NCBI GenBank assembly: GCA_010093685.1
Contig: MU006241.1
Coordinates: 310,001-374,000 of the forward strand
DNA length: 64,000 nucleotides
Direction of reading: 5' to 3'
Origin: Ophiobolus disseminans
Lineage: Eukaryota > Ascomycota > Dothideomycetes > Pleosporales > Phaeosphaeriaceae
A program made the translations under genes and the position numbers. How positions within the stretch are numbered: the first letter of the stretch is position 1; the number at the start of each line of letters is the position of its first letter. Below the pieces are notes generated by a model. It was not told where the DNA came from. It did not search any database and saw nothing but the letters and a program-made list of their open reading frames with translations. Below, in pieces: positions 45,127-57,224 of the stretch.

Positions 45127-46161
45127 GGCGGAGAGCTTGGTGTGGTGAAGTATGTGCTGCGGAAGCCCGCGATGATGGCGCGCTCCACTCATGTCTGCCT
45201 GCGCCACGGCCGGGGCTATATTTGGACAAGGCTGACCAATGGCGGGGCAGCGTCGGCGGCACCCCAGCGAACGGGCGGCGGTGCATGTTTGCCAGGTGCC
45301 CGTCGCGGTGCCCCAACAGAGACGGGGCCAAGATACTGCGCACGCAGGCCCGTGGACGCTGAGATGGATTGAACTGATAACAAGGACGCCTGGACACGTT
45401 TGCACCACTTCAGACCGCTTCTCGAACCTCTTTGTCTACTAGAGCACCCACTGCATGCACCAGCACTGCAGACAGCGTTCGCGTGCTTGGACACAGCAGG
45501 CCGGGACGCCAACAACAGACAGCTGCACAACCACCCTTCAGCTCCACACAGCCCGGGCCTGACTTGGCGCACACCTCAGCCGACTGTTTTCTCCCCGACA
45601 TACCTACCTCTCGTCCGCCGCCCAACACTTCACACCCACCCTCGCTCGTTCGCTCCTTCTCGACGTTTGCTGCTGCTTTCCGCCAGCTGCACCGCATCTC
45701 CATCGCTGCTGCCCCCCCAGTCGCTGCCCGCTCGGCCTCTCCGCACGCCAAGCTCATAGCGTTTCAGGAGCCCAGACACACGCGCCCTTGCCCCATCCAG
45801 ACAGTTGGCGTGCGCTCCCCTTTGTGGACGAGCTGAAACTGGCACCAAGAATCCCGCTTGCCTCATATCGGTCTCAGCTCGCGGCCAGCCCTGCAGTCGT
45901 ACACCCAACACGCCGCTGCCAGGTCGCTCTCGACACTCCCTATATCCTCGCGACCCAGCCGCCCATCGCGGCTGCCACTCTGCCAAAATTTCTCACCACG
46001 AGGCCAGAGCATCCCTCCTGGGACAACCGCACTACAACGACACGGCATACCCGCCCCAGGTCCGCCAGTCGCACATCCCCTACGGCGCGCAGCCAGGAGG
46101 CTACCACGACCGCGAAGGCTTCCCCACCACCCTGCCCCAACCCGTCCGTCGCGCACCCAGA
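45127..46161. other. Divergent intergenic region and possible 5' exon
   Basis: About 1 kb between the PPP4R2 and UPF0658 genes, rich in C and T on the plus strand. A frame without ATG (from about 45805) runs in phase into the UPF0658 gene and reads LGQPHYNDTAYPPQ just before it. An upstream first exon for that gene may therefore lie here. Confidence 0.45.
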
Positions 46162-47290
46162 ATGTACATCCCGAGCAGCAGGTGGACATGGGCCTTCATG
46201 ATGATTGCCGTCATCCAGGCCATCATCGCCCTCTCCCTCGAGTCGTACGTCGCCGTCCCTCGCTCGCTCCCCCCTCCCCACCACTGACCGTGATGCTCCA
46301 GCTATGTCTTCGCCAAGTACCACTCCTCGGTCCACCCGGAGGCTGAGCGCACCGGTCGCTACAGCGAAACCCGCACCATCCCCACCTATCTCGCCGTCTT
46401 CATGTTTGGCTACCTCTACCAGCTCTGGCTTGTGTGGGACGCGCTGCGGCTGAAGAACACCATTCAGGTCATCGGCCTCGTCATTTACAACGTCGGCATC
46501 CTCATCTACGCTGCCATCCAGTACGACCAGATCAGCGACGCCGTTGACAGGCTCAAGACCTCGGCCTTTGTCGCCGAGGACTTCTGGAGGACTGTCAAGC
46601 CGCTGCTGATTGCTTTGCCCTGCCTGATGGCTTTCGCGACCATCTGCTTTGCATTCGTAGCCTGGAAGCTGTATGGCGAGTTTGCATGGACGATTTACAA
46701 GCATATCAGCGCTGATCTGCGACTGAAGAGGCGCTATCTGACCTACCAAGTACTACGCTCCCCACACCTGTCACTGCCTTGGCTGACCACTCCAGATTTA
46801 CATTGCGCTCCTCAAGTTCGACTTCTTCTTCTTCCTCGCCTTCACCGTCCAATTCCTCGTCGTTGTCGAAAAGACGACTAAGCTCGAGACCGCCCTCACG
46901 GCCGTTGCCCTAGTTATAACCTTCTTCCTCCTTTTCTTTGCTGCCTGGTGGGTCCGTCGGGAATCCTTTGCCGGCATGATCACCATCATCGTCGTCTACT
47001 TCATTGCCATGGGCTACTTCCTGTTCAAGCTCATTCGCATGTGGATTGCCGGGGCTGCGCGCCAGAAGGATTACGAACCAGCGCGCAAGTCCCTGACTGC
47101 TTTCGCCGTGCTCACTATCCTCCTTCTCATCTTCACCATCATCATCGCCTGCACGTGCACCCACAACTTCAACAAAGGCCTCAAGCCCCACGTCAACAAC
47201 ACGGTGATCAAGGAAGACGGCAAGGCGTACAACACCGAGATGCCATCGATAAGCGGACCATCGGCCTCGCAGCGAATGGAGATTGACTAA
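46162..47290 (+). CDS. UPF0658 Golgi apparatus membrane protein
   Basis: Exons 46162-46244, 46302-46749 and 46796-47290 (introns 57 and 46 bp); 341 aa from this ATG. The family has a conserved start SSRWTWAFMMIAVIQAIIAL and about seven membrane helices, including IPTYLAVFMFGYLYQLWLVW, QVIGLVIYNVGILIYAAIQY, LLIALPCLMAFATICFAFVAW, FDFFFFLAFTVQFLVVV, LVITFFLLFFAAWWVRRES, MITIIVVYFIAMGYFLFKLI and LTAFAVLTILLLIFTIIIA. The known fission-yeast member localises to Golgi; the biochemical role is not established. The true N-terminus may be longer: codons upstream in the same frame look family-like (Tyr/Pro/Gln-rich) but have no ATG, so a short 5' exon could be missing. Confidence 0.88.
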
Positions 47291-47937
47291 TCTACCTATC
47301 CTTCTCTTCGCATATCGGAAATTTACGACTTCTTGATTCATCCGCATTTGCTAGCATGGTTCTGATCTGCCCACCATATCAGACTGGCGTTTCTGGTTCT
47401 TCGAGCACTCGGGTGTCTTGAACGGAATCCGAACAAGACGGAACGGAATTGGAATTTAAGAGGACACAACGTGTCGAACTATACCACAGCGCACACTTTT
47501 CCTTTTACTCAATAACGACCCTTTTGTACAACAACTGTCGGTCCTTTGTAATCCGTCTTTTCTACGTTATACCCTTATCATGACAGCCAAATGCAGAGTC
47601 TATCTCCATAATCTGTAAATGCTCCAGACCTGCTTGTGAGACTTCGGCGAGTAGTACTTTGCGACTCATAATAAGCGCGAAGACTATTGAAAAGTATTGC
47701 CCCGGCCTATCGCAATCTCCACGTTGATGCTAAAAGTGAACGTGGGCTTGGGGTCCAAGCGCCTGAGTGCAGGGTCCACGCAACTACATCATCGGTTTCC
47801 GAGCACGAGCTTCGAAGCTTGCGCTGCACTAAATTTTGGTTTACGAACGCCTTGCTCCCCTCAACTCTGGTAAAGAATAGCAAGAGCCGTACGATTTCGC
47901 TTATAGCAGTTTGAACTGGATTGCACAGACAGGCATC
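47291..47937. other. Intergenic
   Basis: Between two same-strand genes; it holds the SYM1 promoter. Nothing else is seen. Confidence 0.5.
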
Positions 47938-48975
47938 ATGGCGTTCAGATGGTAAGTCGCGCGCGTGGGGGCAGTAGGGAAAGAGCGATGCTGATAGACA
48001 TTTTGAACAGGTACCAAGCGAAACTCAAGACGGCGCCGCTGTTGACGCAGAGCATTACTACTGCGGTACGTTTACGCTATACTCTCTACACATATCGAAT
48101 ATCGCATTGCCAACATGCTCTCGATCCCATGCGATAACGACTTCACACTTGGCGCATACAAGCACGGGCAATTGGAAGAGCGTGGTCATATACTGGGGAA
48201 GAGGAATGCTGATGAAAGCGACATAGGTACTCTTCTCAACCGGCGACGTAATGGCTCAACAGCTCGTCGAGAAGCGCGGTTTTGAGCAACATGATCCGAT
48301 TCGGACGGCGAGGATGGGGGCGTATGGAGGTGGTACGTTGGACATGTTTCGTACCTTCTCTTCATCCCTACAACATATCTTCCGGGCCACTGATTTGGGA
48401 TGCGAACTGGAATTGGAACAGAATGGCAATTGGAGAAGAATGCGATACTGACTCCAGCCAGCCATCTTCGGCCCCGCAGCAACGAAATGGTACGGCTTCC
48501 TCGTCAAAAACGTAAACCTGAGCTCGAAGAATGGAACTATACTTGCGCGCGTCGCGTGCGATCAGTTTTTGTTTGCGCCGACGAATATGGGTAAGTACCT
48601 CGAATCCTCCCCTTACTCTGCCACTGCTCGATATATCTAACGCCACCTACCTACCCGTTCTTCCCGCAGGAGACTCGCATCGCTAACACCCCCCAAGCGC
48701 TCTTCCTCTCCTCCATGGCCTACCTCGAAGGCTCCTCGCCCACGCAACGCCTCAAAGACGCCTACGTGCCGGGCCTAACCAAGAACTTCATGATATGGCC
48801 GTGGGTGCAATTCACAAACTTCAAGTACGTGCCCATGGAGCACCGAGTCTTGGTCGTCAACATCGTGAGCTTGGGGTGGAACTGTTATTTGAGCTATTTG
48901 AACAGTGGAGGCGGCACGAAGCCGAATTTACCAAAGGGACACACGAAGGAGGGAGGGGAGTTGCCGCCTTCGTAG
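47938..48975 (+). CDS. SYM1: Sym1/Mpv17/PMP22 family mitochondrial membrane protein
   Basis: Five exons: 47938-47951 (14 nt), 48011-48065, 48227-48332, 48462-48590 and 48698-48975; 193 aa, in frame and the usual length. The opening MAFRWYQAKLKTAPLLTQSITTA is the classic Mpv17/Sym1 start. Further motifs are VLFSTGDVMAQQLVEKRG, RTARMGAYGGAIFGPAATKWYGFL, RVACDQFLFAPTNMALFLSSM and the family signature NFMIWPWVQFTNFKYVPMEHRVLVVNIVSLGWNCYLS. Sym1 is an inner mitochondrial membrane protein needed under heat and ethanol stress in yeast, possibly a channel. Introns 2-4 (161, 129, 107 bp) are long for this window. The last acceptor at 48697 was chosen because an earlier CAG at 48669 brings a stop. Confidence 0.94.
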
Positions 48976-49632
48976 GGGGATGGGGTGAGCGCGAGGGATA
49001 ATATGGGATACGGACGGTACCTCGGGAAAGCACACGATTGGATGTTATGAATCGAATGGAGGAGTTTCAACTCGTTGGGAGAGGCATGTTACCTCACTTG
49101 TTGCGACGAAGTTCTTGCGTCGAATGAACAGCATTTTTTGTCACCTTGTTACGTACGACATTGGATCGCTGGTGAGAAGAGACACGGTGATGATCAAACT
49201 TGAAAAATAATTCGCACTTTCAACCCCATTGAATTGCACTCTTCCATCCTTACACATACTACCACTACCATACACCCCCTCCCCCTCTCACCCATCCCAT
49301 CACACACCCGATTCGCCATAAAGTAGAGAGAATTGAGATTACAATTGCCGCTGCCAGGACAGGCAACGAATAGAAGCCCACAAGCCCCATGATATTACAC
49401 AAAAAGAGCGCCGGCTAATGCAGAGAAAAACAGAGATGATTACCCGCTTACTTGAGAGTGTTCCCAAACGCCCGAGCAAAAGTCAAAAATTGGGTTTGTA
49501 TGCTTCGGAAACACACACGCACATTCTCTTTCTCTCCACTTCCTTGCACAACCTTACTATCGTACCACCGAACAATATAGTGAAGCAATACCCCGACACA
49601 CACTCTCACCCATCCCCAACACCTACCCTCCC
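48976..49632. other. Convergent 3' intergenic region
   Basis: Between the 3' ends of SYM1 and KIN4. It contains a C/T/A-rich tract at about 49240-49310 on the plus strand. No gene is seen. Confidence 0.5.
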
Positions 49633-52600
49633 TCACCGACTACTCGTCCTCTGCTTCCCCATGCGTCGAAAGAAATCCATAACCCTCTTCGAGCTCCCCG
49701 AACTGCCCTTATTCCCACCAGCATCGCCCTCATACGCGTCCTGAAACTTCCTGCTCTTCTGCAACACGCCCTTGCGCTGTTGCTGCTGGTGATCCTCGCC
49801 GGCGCCGCCCATGCCCTGTGGGTATGGGTTGCGCGTATGGTGGACGTCAAATTCCGAGTCGTCAGTGGGTTGGCGGTGAGCGCGGGCCTGTATGGAAGGG
49901 TGCGGGTCGCGGGGGTTAGGGAACTTTTCGTCGCCGATGGGGGCGGCGGGGGTGGTGTTGTATTCGAAGTTTGTTTGCGCGGGCGGGGCGGAAGAGGGAC
50001 CTGCTGCTGCTGCGGAGGTATTGGGGTAAGGATGGCGGACGCGGCTCGAGCTGTCGTGTTGGCCGTCGTAGAAGCCGGGCACGTGGCTTCCCGTGGTGCT
50101 TTGGCTGGGGGACCTGGAGTCGCCGCGACCGAAAGCCATTGCGGATTTGGAGCTGGCGCGGGGTCGGGCGCTGGAGCCGCGACGGTCGTGGGAGGCGCTC
50201 GCTGGCATGCTTTCCCTTTGAGACGAGAATGTCTTTGAGAGGGAAGATGGGAGGAGGGAGAATCGACGAGAAGACTTCGTCTCGCCCGAGCCAGAGTTGT
50301 TCGTGTTCCTCCTCGAAAAGCCAAATGAGGTACGCCGACTGGAATCCATGCTCTGCCGAGGAGCTGCGATGGCGTCGTTTGACATTGGGCCTGCCATAGA
50401 AGTGGGCGGGTAGTTCTTCTGTCTCTTTTCTTCGGGATAGTTGGCGTACGAGTTCTGAGATGTCATCGACTCCTTTGGATCCTGCGAGTACGATGGCTGG
50501 CGACCTGAGAACATGGATGTCATACGGCCAAGAGTCTCAGTAACAGTGTTCGACCTCTTGTGACCACCTTTGCCGTGTGGTCCAGATGGACCCAATTGGA
50601 TCGACTGCCCTCGCTGCGTGGACGGCTGTCCAATGCTGCTTTGATCGACCACACCCCCTTGTTCAGGTTGAGCGAATGGTGGTGAAATAGAGTACTGCTT
50701 GCCCTTTGGCTGCGAGAAGCGACCTTCAGCATTTGTAGGGGCTACAGTCGCCAACGATGGTTGACCATAAGAGTTGCCCCTCGATGGTAGTCGCGAGCCT
50801 CCGCCAATTGCGCCTCCTGTTGATGGGCGTGCACCGGAGTTGACTGGCGCGTTCCCGAATGCTGTATAGTCAGATACCGACCGCTGCGGTTCTTGTCTCG
50901 ATCGAACAGGTATGGCCGACACAGGGCCCGCAGCCCGTTGCTTCGCGCCACTGGATGACTGGTAACCATCTGTGGGTGGTACTTCGATAGGACCTTGGTT
51001 CTTAACACGAGATTGTGACGATGGGCCACTGGCTTCCCCGGTGGGCGACGCCTCTCCGCGTGCGGTTTGAGAATGAGGTGCGACATACTCAACTTGTACA
51101 GTTCTACGCTTGTTATCACGCGTCGTCTTCGGTTTCTCCGAAGGTGGCGAGTTGATCTGCTCGCGCTTCGCGGTGAGACCGCCATGTGCTGGCGTCGCCG
51201 GTGTGTGTGGTTTGCCTGGTTCTCGAACGGAAGCGCTGCGAGCTAGGGGGGGTTGCTGCTCGAATGTATCTTCTTTGCTTTTGTCAGCTCTGATCGGTGT
51301 ATCATGCTTGGTAGTGCGCTTACTCGAGTAGACAGAGCCCTGCTGAGCTTCCGCTGCCTCAGTGTTGCTCGACGTGATGAAGCCAACCACATGTGCGTAA
51401 TCAGCCAACCAGCTATGACGCGCCACCTCGAACAGATCCGCGCGCTTTCTTGGGTCGGGTACGAGTATGCGTTTGAGAAGGTCCCTCGCGTGTGGTGTGA
51501 CGTATTCCGGGAATGTGAGTGGTGTTGATACGATGTATTTATACAGTAGATTGATGTTATCGCCTTCGGGGTTTGCTGGGTCGTCGTCGAAGGGCAGATA
51601 GCCGGCCAACATGGCGTACTAGGCAAGTTAGTTTTAATGCAAGGACCACGCGTATCAAGACTTACCAGAATGACACCACAACTCCACACATCGACCTTGC
51701 GCCCAGTGTAGAGCGAGTCGCTAACTACCAATTCCGGCGCAGCGTAACAAGGACTTCCGCAGCTGGTTTGCATGAGGTCTCCGCGGCGAGCACTGTCGGT
51801 CCCCTCGAATCCCAAAGACCTTATGTAGTCTTTGTCGCCAAGTCTGTACTCGATCTCTTCGCTGAGCTCGTCGGACGCGTCGAAGGTGTTGGCGAAGCCG
51901 AAATCAGTGATGATGATGTTCTTGTTGCGGTCCAGCAGTAGATTCTCAAGCTTCAGATCGCGGTGCACAATGCCCTTCCGGTGCAGGTAGCCCACACCGG
52001 AGATGAGCTGGGAGAAAAGCTTCCGCGCCGGGCCGTCTTTGAGGTAGCGATGGTTGAGGATGTAGTCGAATAGCTCGCCGCCGGACGCGTATTCTAGAAT
52101 GATGCCAATGTGTCGGTCGGTCTCGACCATCTCGTGCAGGCGGACGATGTTGGGGTGGTCTAGCTGGCGGAGGATCTGGATCTCGCGGTAGATCTTCTGC
52201 AGCCGGTTCGAGTTTCCGCCGAGTGTTTCTCTTCTTATGAGCTTGATGGCGACTTCGATGGTGCTGTCCCGCTTCCAACCGATCTTGACCTTGCCAAACT
52301 CGCCCTCGCCGATCGTCTGGCCAAGGATGTAGTTACCAAACTTGCTACGTTTTGTCGAGCTCTCCGACTTGGAGTGGTCCTGTCTGGTGCGCCCGGCACC
52401 GCGGCCGCCGTCGTCGACGCCCTCGCTGCCGACCAGACCGAGGCCTGTTATGGGCGTGAGGTCTGCGCCGGAGTCGGGGGGCAGCGTCTCGGCATTGCGG
52501 GCCTCTGCACGCGCGATGTCTTCTTGCGGGTCTGCGACTACTATGCGGTTGATGACTGTGCTTTCTTCGCGCGGCAGGCTGGTCCCGATGGGCGGCTGGC

Positions 52601-53060
52601 CGACCGCCGAGGCAGATCTGCTGTGCTGGGGCTGCGACCTGCTCGCGCTCCCCGGCTGCCGCGGGCTCTCTTTCTCTCTCCGGCGGCTCTGCGCAGCGTT
52701 CGCGCCCTCGTCGCGTGTCCGCTGGCTCTGGGAGGAGCCCCCGGCGCCCGACGACGGCTGGGTGCGGTGTGAGGAGGTCCGCGGCGGGGGCATTGGGCCG
52801 CCTGGCGCGCTGGCCGTGTTGTTCATGGCGGGCGAGTTCTGCGTGGACGGGGGCAGCGGGTGGGCGCGGGGCGTGGTCAGGGTCGAGTTGTGGGATGCGG
52901 CGGGCGAGTGGTGAGTCTGGGGGGTGGTGGGCGTGTTGGGAGACGCGCCATTACTCGGTCGTCGCGAGGGCCGGCGTGCAGAGGCGGGCGAGGCTGTTGC
53001 GGGCGATTGCTGCTGGTAGTACTGCTGGCTGTGCGGCGGTTGCGAGGCCACGGCTGCCAT
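49633..53060 (-). CDS. KIN4: Kin4-type serine/threonine protein kinase
   Basis: Two exons, 53060-51666 and 51618-49633, with a 47-bp intron in kinase subdomain IX; 1126 aa. A long disordered Pro/Ser/Gln-rich N-terminus precedes the kinase domain (~246-545): GEGEFGKV (251-258), VAIK lysine 273, HRDLKLEN (366-373), DFG (386-388) and a complete CGSPCYAAPE activation segment. The insert between DFG and CGSPCYAAPE (EEIEYRLGDKDYIRSLGFEG) and [29 protein letters not shown] are characteristic of the Kin4/Frk1 branch. In yeast Kin4 acts in the spindle position checkpoint and at the cell cortex; in filamentous fungi septal and growth roles are reported for relatives. The C-terminal 580 residues are Ser-rich with repeated RxxS sites and end in a basic FFRRMGKQR, likely for membrane or cortex targeting. 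Confidence 0.92.
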
Positions 53061-54820
53061 GGTCTGGCGTCGCGGGAGGCTGCGTGCTGGGTCGGGGACG
53101 GTGGCAGCAAAATCAAGTCGTCTGAATGTCAGGCTGGCGGTCGAATGGGCGTTGGCGGGGAGGAAGCTTGCTCTAGTTCCCGCGGGCTCCAGACAGCTGC
53201 ACCAGCGCGCGGGCTAATGACAAGCAGCGGCGGAGCGGTGAGGACGTCGACGTGGAGCAATTGGGTCGGCAGAGGGCCGGCGATGGGCGCGCAAGAGGCT
53301 CGATTGCGATGGCGGAGGAGTCGTTTACTAGTGTGCAGCGCCTTCACATGCAGCGCGGATGCACTATGAGCGAGGGTGCAGAATGCGGAAGGGCAGGCGG
53401 ACGGGTGATAGCAGCCTCAGGCCCGGTCTGATTGCTCCAACAAAGAGCGCGACCTGCTGTTCTAACGGCGTCGAGCGTCGAACAAGCGATGGAGAGTTTG
53501 ACGTGTTACTTGACGTGAGTGGAGGAGGCAGGAGGCGCGGCTGAGCGACTCTAACATCAAATCTCGGTAACGTCGCCAGCACGGATCACGAAAGTGGCTT
53601 GGGAAAGGAGATGGATGCACACATGCTGCACATCACCGCCGCCATGCTCGGCATAACACGAGCCCGCCAGACACGACCACATCGCCCGCCGCACGCCCGC
53701 GAGATTGCACGACGCCTGCCCACCCGGGCACTCCCAGCACGCGCTGGCTTCATGGCAACGGCGCGCTGCAGCTGTCGACTCTGCGTCGCGCCTGCTCGGT
53801 GGGCGGCTGTCCACCACGCACGTCTCCTTTCGGCCTGCAAGGATTTAGACGGTTTCAAGCACAAAGAACCTGGCTCGGGCGGGCTTGCGCAAATTGCCCT
53901 TTATGCGCCGTGACTTCACTTGAAGAGCAACATCGCGACTTTGCAGCGCTGAGCGCGTAGGCTCGCAAGCTTGCTTGTGCGGTCTCGTGGGTTTGCGACG
54001 TGGGCAGGGCCTCTACCGTGGTGGTGACTTCATGACATCTCTCATCTGCCGTCTCGTCGTCAACATGTCAGGGAAGACGGCCTCCTGGGACGCTCAATTG
54101 GCAGCTAGAGGCCGAATGATGAAGCCATATTGCTACGTGTCTCGCCCATCACCTGCCTCTTGACCGCTCTGCGACCCCTTATCACAGCATGTGGTCGCAT
54201 CGACGCGGCCGCAAACATCAACATCAACAACGCCCACTTCATCCATGGTGACCGAGCTCCGAAAGACAAAAAGATGCCCCTGATGGCAAGCAAGGAAGCC
54301 CTCGCTACAACACCTCGCGAAGTTGGACACGATCTTGCCTGACTGTCACTGTCTCAGCCCCAACATAGGATGGCTGCTACGAGGGAGCCCTGCAGCGCCG
54401 CATGTTGCATTCCTCGCTACAGCGCCCAATCAACGCCTACATGAAATGACTCGCAGCGTGCATCCGGCCTCACGAACTGCTGCACGCTTCCACAACACGA
54501 AGGTGCAAACTTCAACGCCGTCTCCCACGCCATCACCAAGCTGCAGCACTCGGCCTCTTTGGTGAATCTGAACTGGGCGCGTCTTCGGAGATTAGATGAC
54601 GCTTGGTTCGCCCTTTCCGTGTCGTTCGGGCCCACCTTCCGCGAGCACGTTACTCGAGCTCGCTCCTTCCTTCCGAGACGACTTCACCACCTAGGATGCA
54701 CGGTCGAGACACGCAAAGGCGAGCCCGTCTGACGTCACACAGTGGAGATGTATCTCTTGGTATTCGTCTGAAGCTTTCGCCCTATGGAACATCGGACCAA
54801 GGTCCACCGCTGCAGCTCCT
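53061..54820. other. Long intergenic region, KIN4 promoter side
   Basis: About 1.8 kb, GC-rich near KIN4. Frames such as 53599-53913 (plus) have no domain. It holds the KIN4 promoter and the 3' flank of the reductase gene. No element, repeat or RNA gene is seen. Confidence 0.45.
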
Positions 54821-56718
54821 TCAGATCTTGATCTCACTCGGCACGCCAATGTCCATGATATCCACGCCCTTCTGCAGCTCAGCCTTGCCGGGCATCTTCT
54901 TTCTCCTCATCAGCTCAGCGCTCTGTGTCATGTACGGGTCCTTCATCATCGAGGCCACCGCTACAACCTCATCTCCCTTGGTGTAGTACGCGACAAACGA
55001 TGGCTTCTCTGGCTCGCCTTGGAGGACCACATCATCATATCCACCAGCCGTGTTACCACAGTATCGCAGCTGCGAGCCCAGGGCGGACCAGAAGACAGGT
55101 ATGAACGGCTTTGGCTTGGATCCAGGGTTGTTGATAGTATTGGCCACTGAACGGCCGGCGTTTTGTGCGACGTTCCAGTGCTCAATCCGAACTGGCGATC
55201 CGTTGCCGCCAGGGCCGTGGTAAGGGTAGGTTGCAATGTCGCCGATGGCGTAGACGTCTTTCAAACCGTTGACGGCGAAGGACTCGTCCGTCTTGAGCGA
55301 TCCATCCTTCTCCAGAGTCACAGCCGAGTTGTCCTTCAAGTACTCGGTCGCAGGTGCAACACCGACACCCTCGATAACGAGGTCTGCCTCGAGGCTGGTG
55401 CCATCTTTCAGGAGCACAGCGCCGACCTTCGAGGAGTCGCTCTTCGACGGAGTTGCTTTCTCCACGCTTGCGCCCATCTTGAACTTGACTCCGTTCTTCT
55501 CCAGCAAGCCACGGAAGATCTTGCCAACCTTCTTGCCCATGACGCGCTCCATTGGCTCTGTCATGTCGTCAGTAGAGATTAAGGCGAGATAGCGATGAAC
55601 TGACCTTCTTCCATGCCAATGACAGTAACGTCGTTCTTCATACCAGCAAGGCAGTTGCCCACCTCCATGCCGATGAATGAGCTGCCAACCACTACAACCT
55701 TCTTGCCATTGTCGCCAACCGCCTTGAGGATGTTCTGTGCGTCTGGTAGCGTTCGCAGCAGGAAGACGTTGCCGAGATCGCCCTTCAGCCCGTCGAGTGG
55801 CAGCCACCTCGGAGTACCGCCAGTCGCCAACACCAGCTTCGAGTACTCGAAGTCTTGTCCAGACTTGGTTGATACCTTCTTACTTGAGAAGTCAACGCCC
55901 TTGACCTCGCCTTCAACGAATTCAATCGAGGCATCCGTGTAAAAGTCCTTTTGTCTCCATGCCGCCTTCGATAGGTCGGCTAGCAAAGCCTTTGATAGCT
56001 TGGTTCGGTCGATGGGTTGGTAGCCCTCTTTCGAGATTACGGTAATCTTCCCAGTGTAACCTCCACCTCGGAGGCCTTCAATTGCGCCGAGTGTGCCTGA
56101 ACCGCTGCGAGGCGTTAGCAAATGACCTTGATCACCAGACAGAGTATGCTTACCCGCCAATGACCAGGACCTTGTCGTCGCTCACTGATGAGCATTTTAG
56201 GTTCAGGACCCTCCGATTAGCCTTGAGCGTATCCTGGTCGGTCTTGATGTACACAGCACCATCTCGCTCGAAGACCTCGTACTTGGAGATAGGGTCAAGA
56301 GCAGGCGCATCTTCAACGTCACCGGTTGCGACACTGAAGCAAGCTGTGTCAACGTCAGACACTTCCTAAGCGATGAATCGATCTCAAACATACCACCGTG
56401 CCACGGGCACGTCAACCGTCCTTCTGGGGTAAGGACACCCTTTGCCAGCGGTGCGCCGTAGTGCGTGCAATTGGCCGATGTAGCGTGAACCTTATCCTGC
56501 ACCTTCAATAGCAGAACCTTTCCTCCCTCAACACCCTCAACCTCGACCTCTTTCTTCTCTCCATTCTTGAGGCTCAAAGACGTCACGTCCTTGAGCTTGA
56601 ACTCTTGCGCCATGGCTGACCTTGTTGTGCTGAAAGCCGGTCTCTGTAATCTTGCTGTTGGACTGAACTGGAGCTTGAAAGAGTTGCGTAGAGGGCGAAA
56701 GACACGTAGAGACTGCAT
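54821..56718 (-). CDS. Rieske-containing AIF-like NAD(P)H oxidoreductase (AIFM3/AIFL type)
   Basis: Four exons: 56718-56394, 56343-56154, 56104-55605 and 55557-54821; 583 aa, in frame. The N-terminus (MQSLRVFRPLRNSFKL...) is Arg-rich with no acids, like a mitochondrial presequence; the codon at 56799 is GTG, so ATG 56718 was chosen. A Rieske [2Fe-2S] domain follows with ligands CTHYGAPL and CPWHGACF, the second box being split by intron 1. Then comes an FAD/NAD(P) reductase: VIGGGSGTLGAIEGLR (FAD), VVVVGSSFIGMEVGNCLAG (NADH) and VYAIGDIA (FAD ribityl). This Rieske plus reductase layout is that of AIFM3/AIFL. Family members are linked to redox control and cell death. The third intron uses a GTCAGT donor. 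Confidence 0.93.
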
Positions 56719-57224
56719 GAAACTGCTGTGCAATGGGTAATGTAAGAGTGTAAGCAGTGAAGTGATGATGCTGGCAAATAGCGGGGTGCTTATTCGCACA
56801 CTTGCAGCAGCTACGTGATTTGCTGGGAAGGTATGACCGCTGTCATGACGACATCTTAACGCGGAAGGAACGCGTCGTGCTTATCGATAAGGGCCTTATT
56901 AACGTATGTAGCTTATTTTGATGACGTGTGCCAGCCCTCTGCATTGGATTGATCCAATTGCAAATACCTGCTTTACAATTGCTCTTATCGGCTTGCCTTC
57001 CTTCTTCGATTATAAAAATAGCTAGAGAAACTCTTGCACGTGCCGTGACTCAGGCACTCGAAACGCGCTGAGACCGTTCAGGGCTACTTTAGCCGACGAT
57101 CACCCGTTCACGCCTCAGGACACGAACTCACGAGGTGTGGCTGCGCAGCCTCACGGACAAATTCACCAGTTTGCGAGGAGAATAAAACAGCGCATCCCGT
57201 GGCTTGTCAGCCGTCGCTAGAATT
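56719..57224. other. Divergent promoter region
   Basis: About 0.5 kb between the divergent reductase and peroxiredoxin genes, both redox functions. It must hold both promoters. No specific site is called. Confidence 0.5.

Noticed and set aside
45400..46350. Several overlapping plus and minus frames of 110-270 codons
   Set aside because: C/T-rich promoter DNA with few stops; only the frame leading into UPF0658 has any meaning.
49780..50399. Plus-strand frames over the KIN4 3' half
   Set aside because: Antisense shadows of the low-complexity KIN4 tail.
52342..53369. Plus-strand frames of 130-190 codons at the KIN4 5' end
   Set aside because: Antisense to the GC-rich KIN4 N-terminus.
53599..53913. 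Plus-strand frame of 104 codons
   Set aside because: Arg/Ala/His-rich chance frame in GC-rich DNA; no domain.
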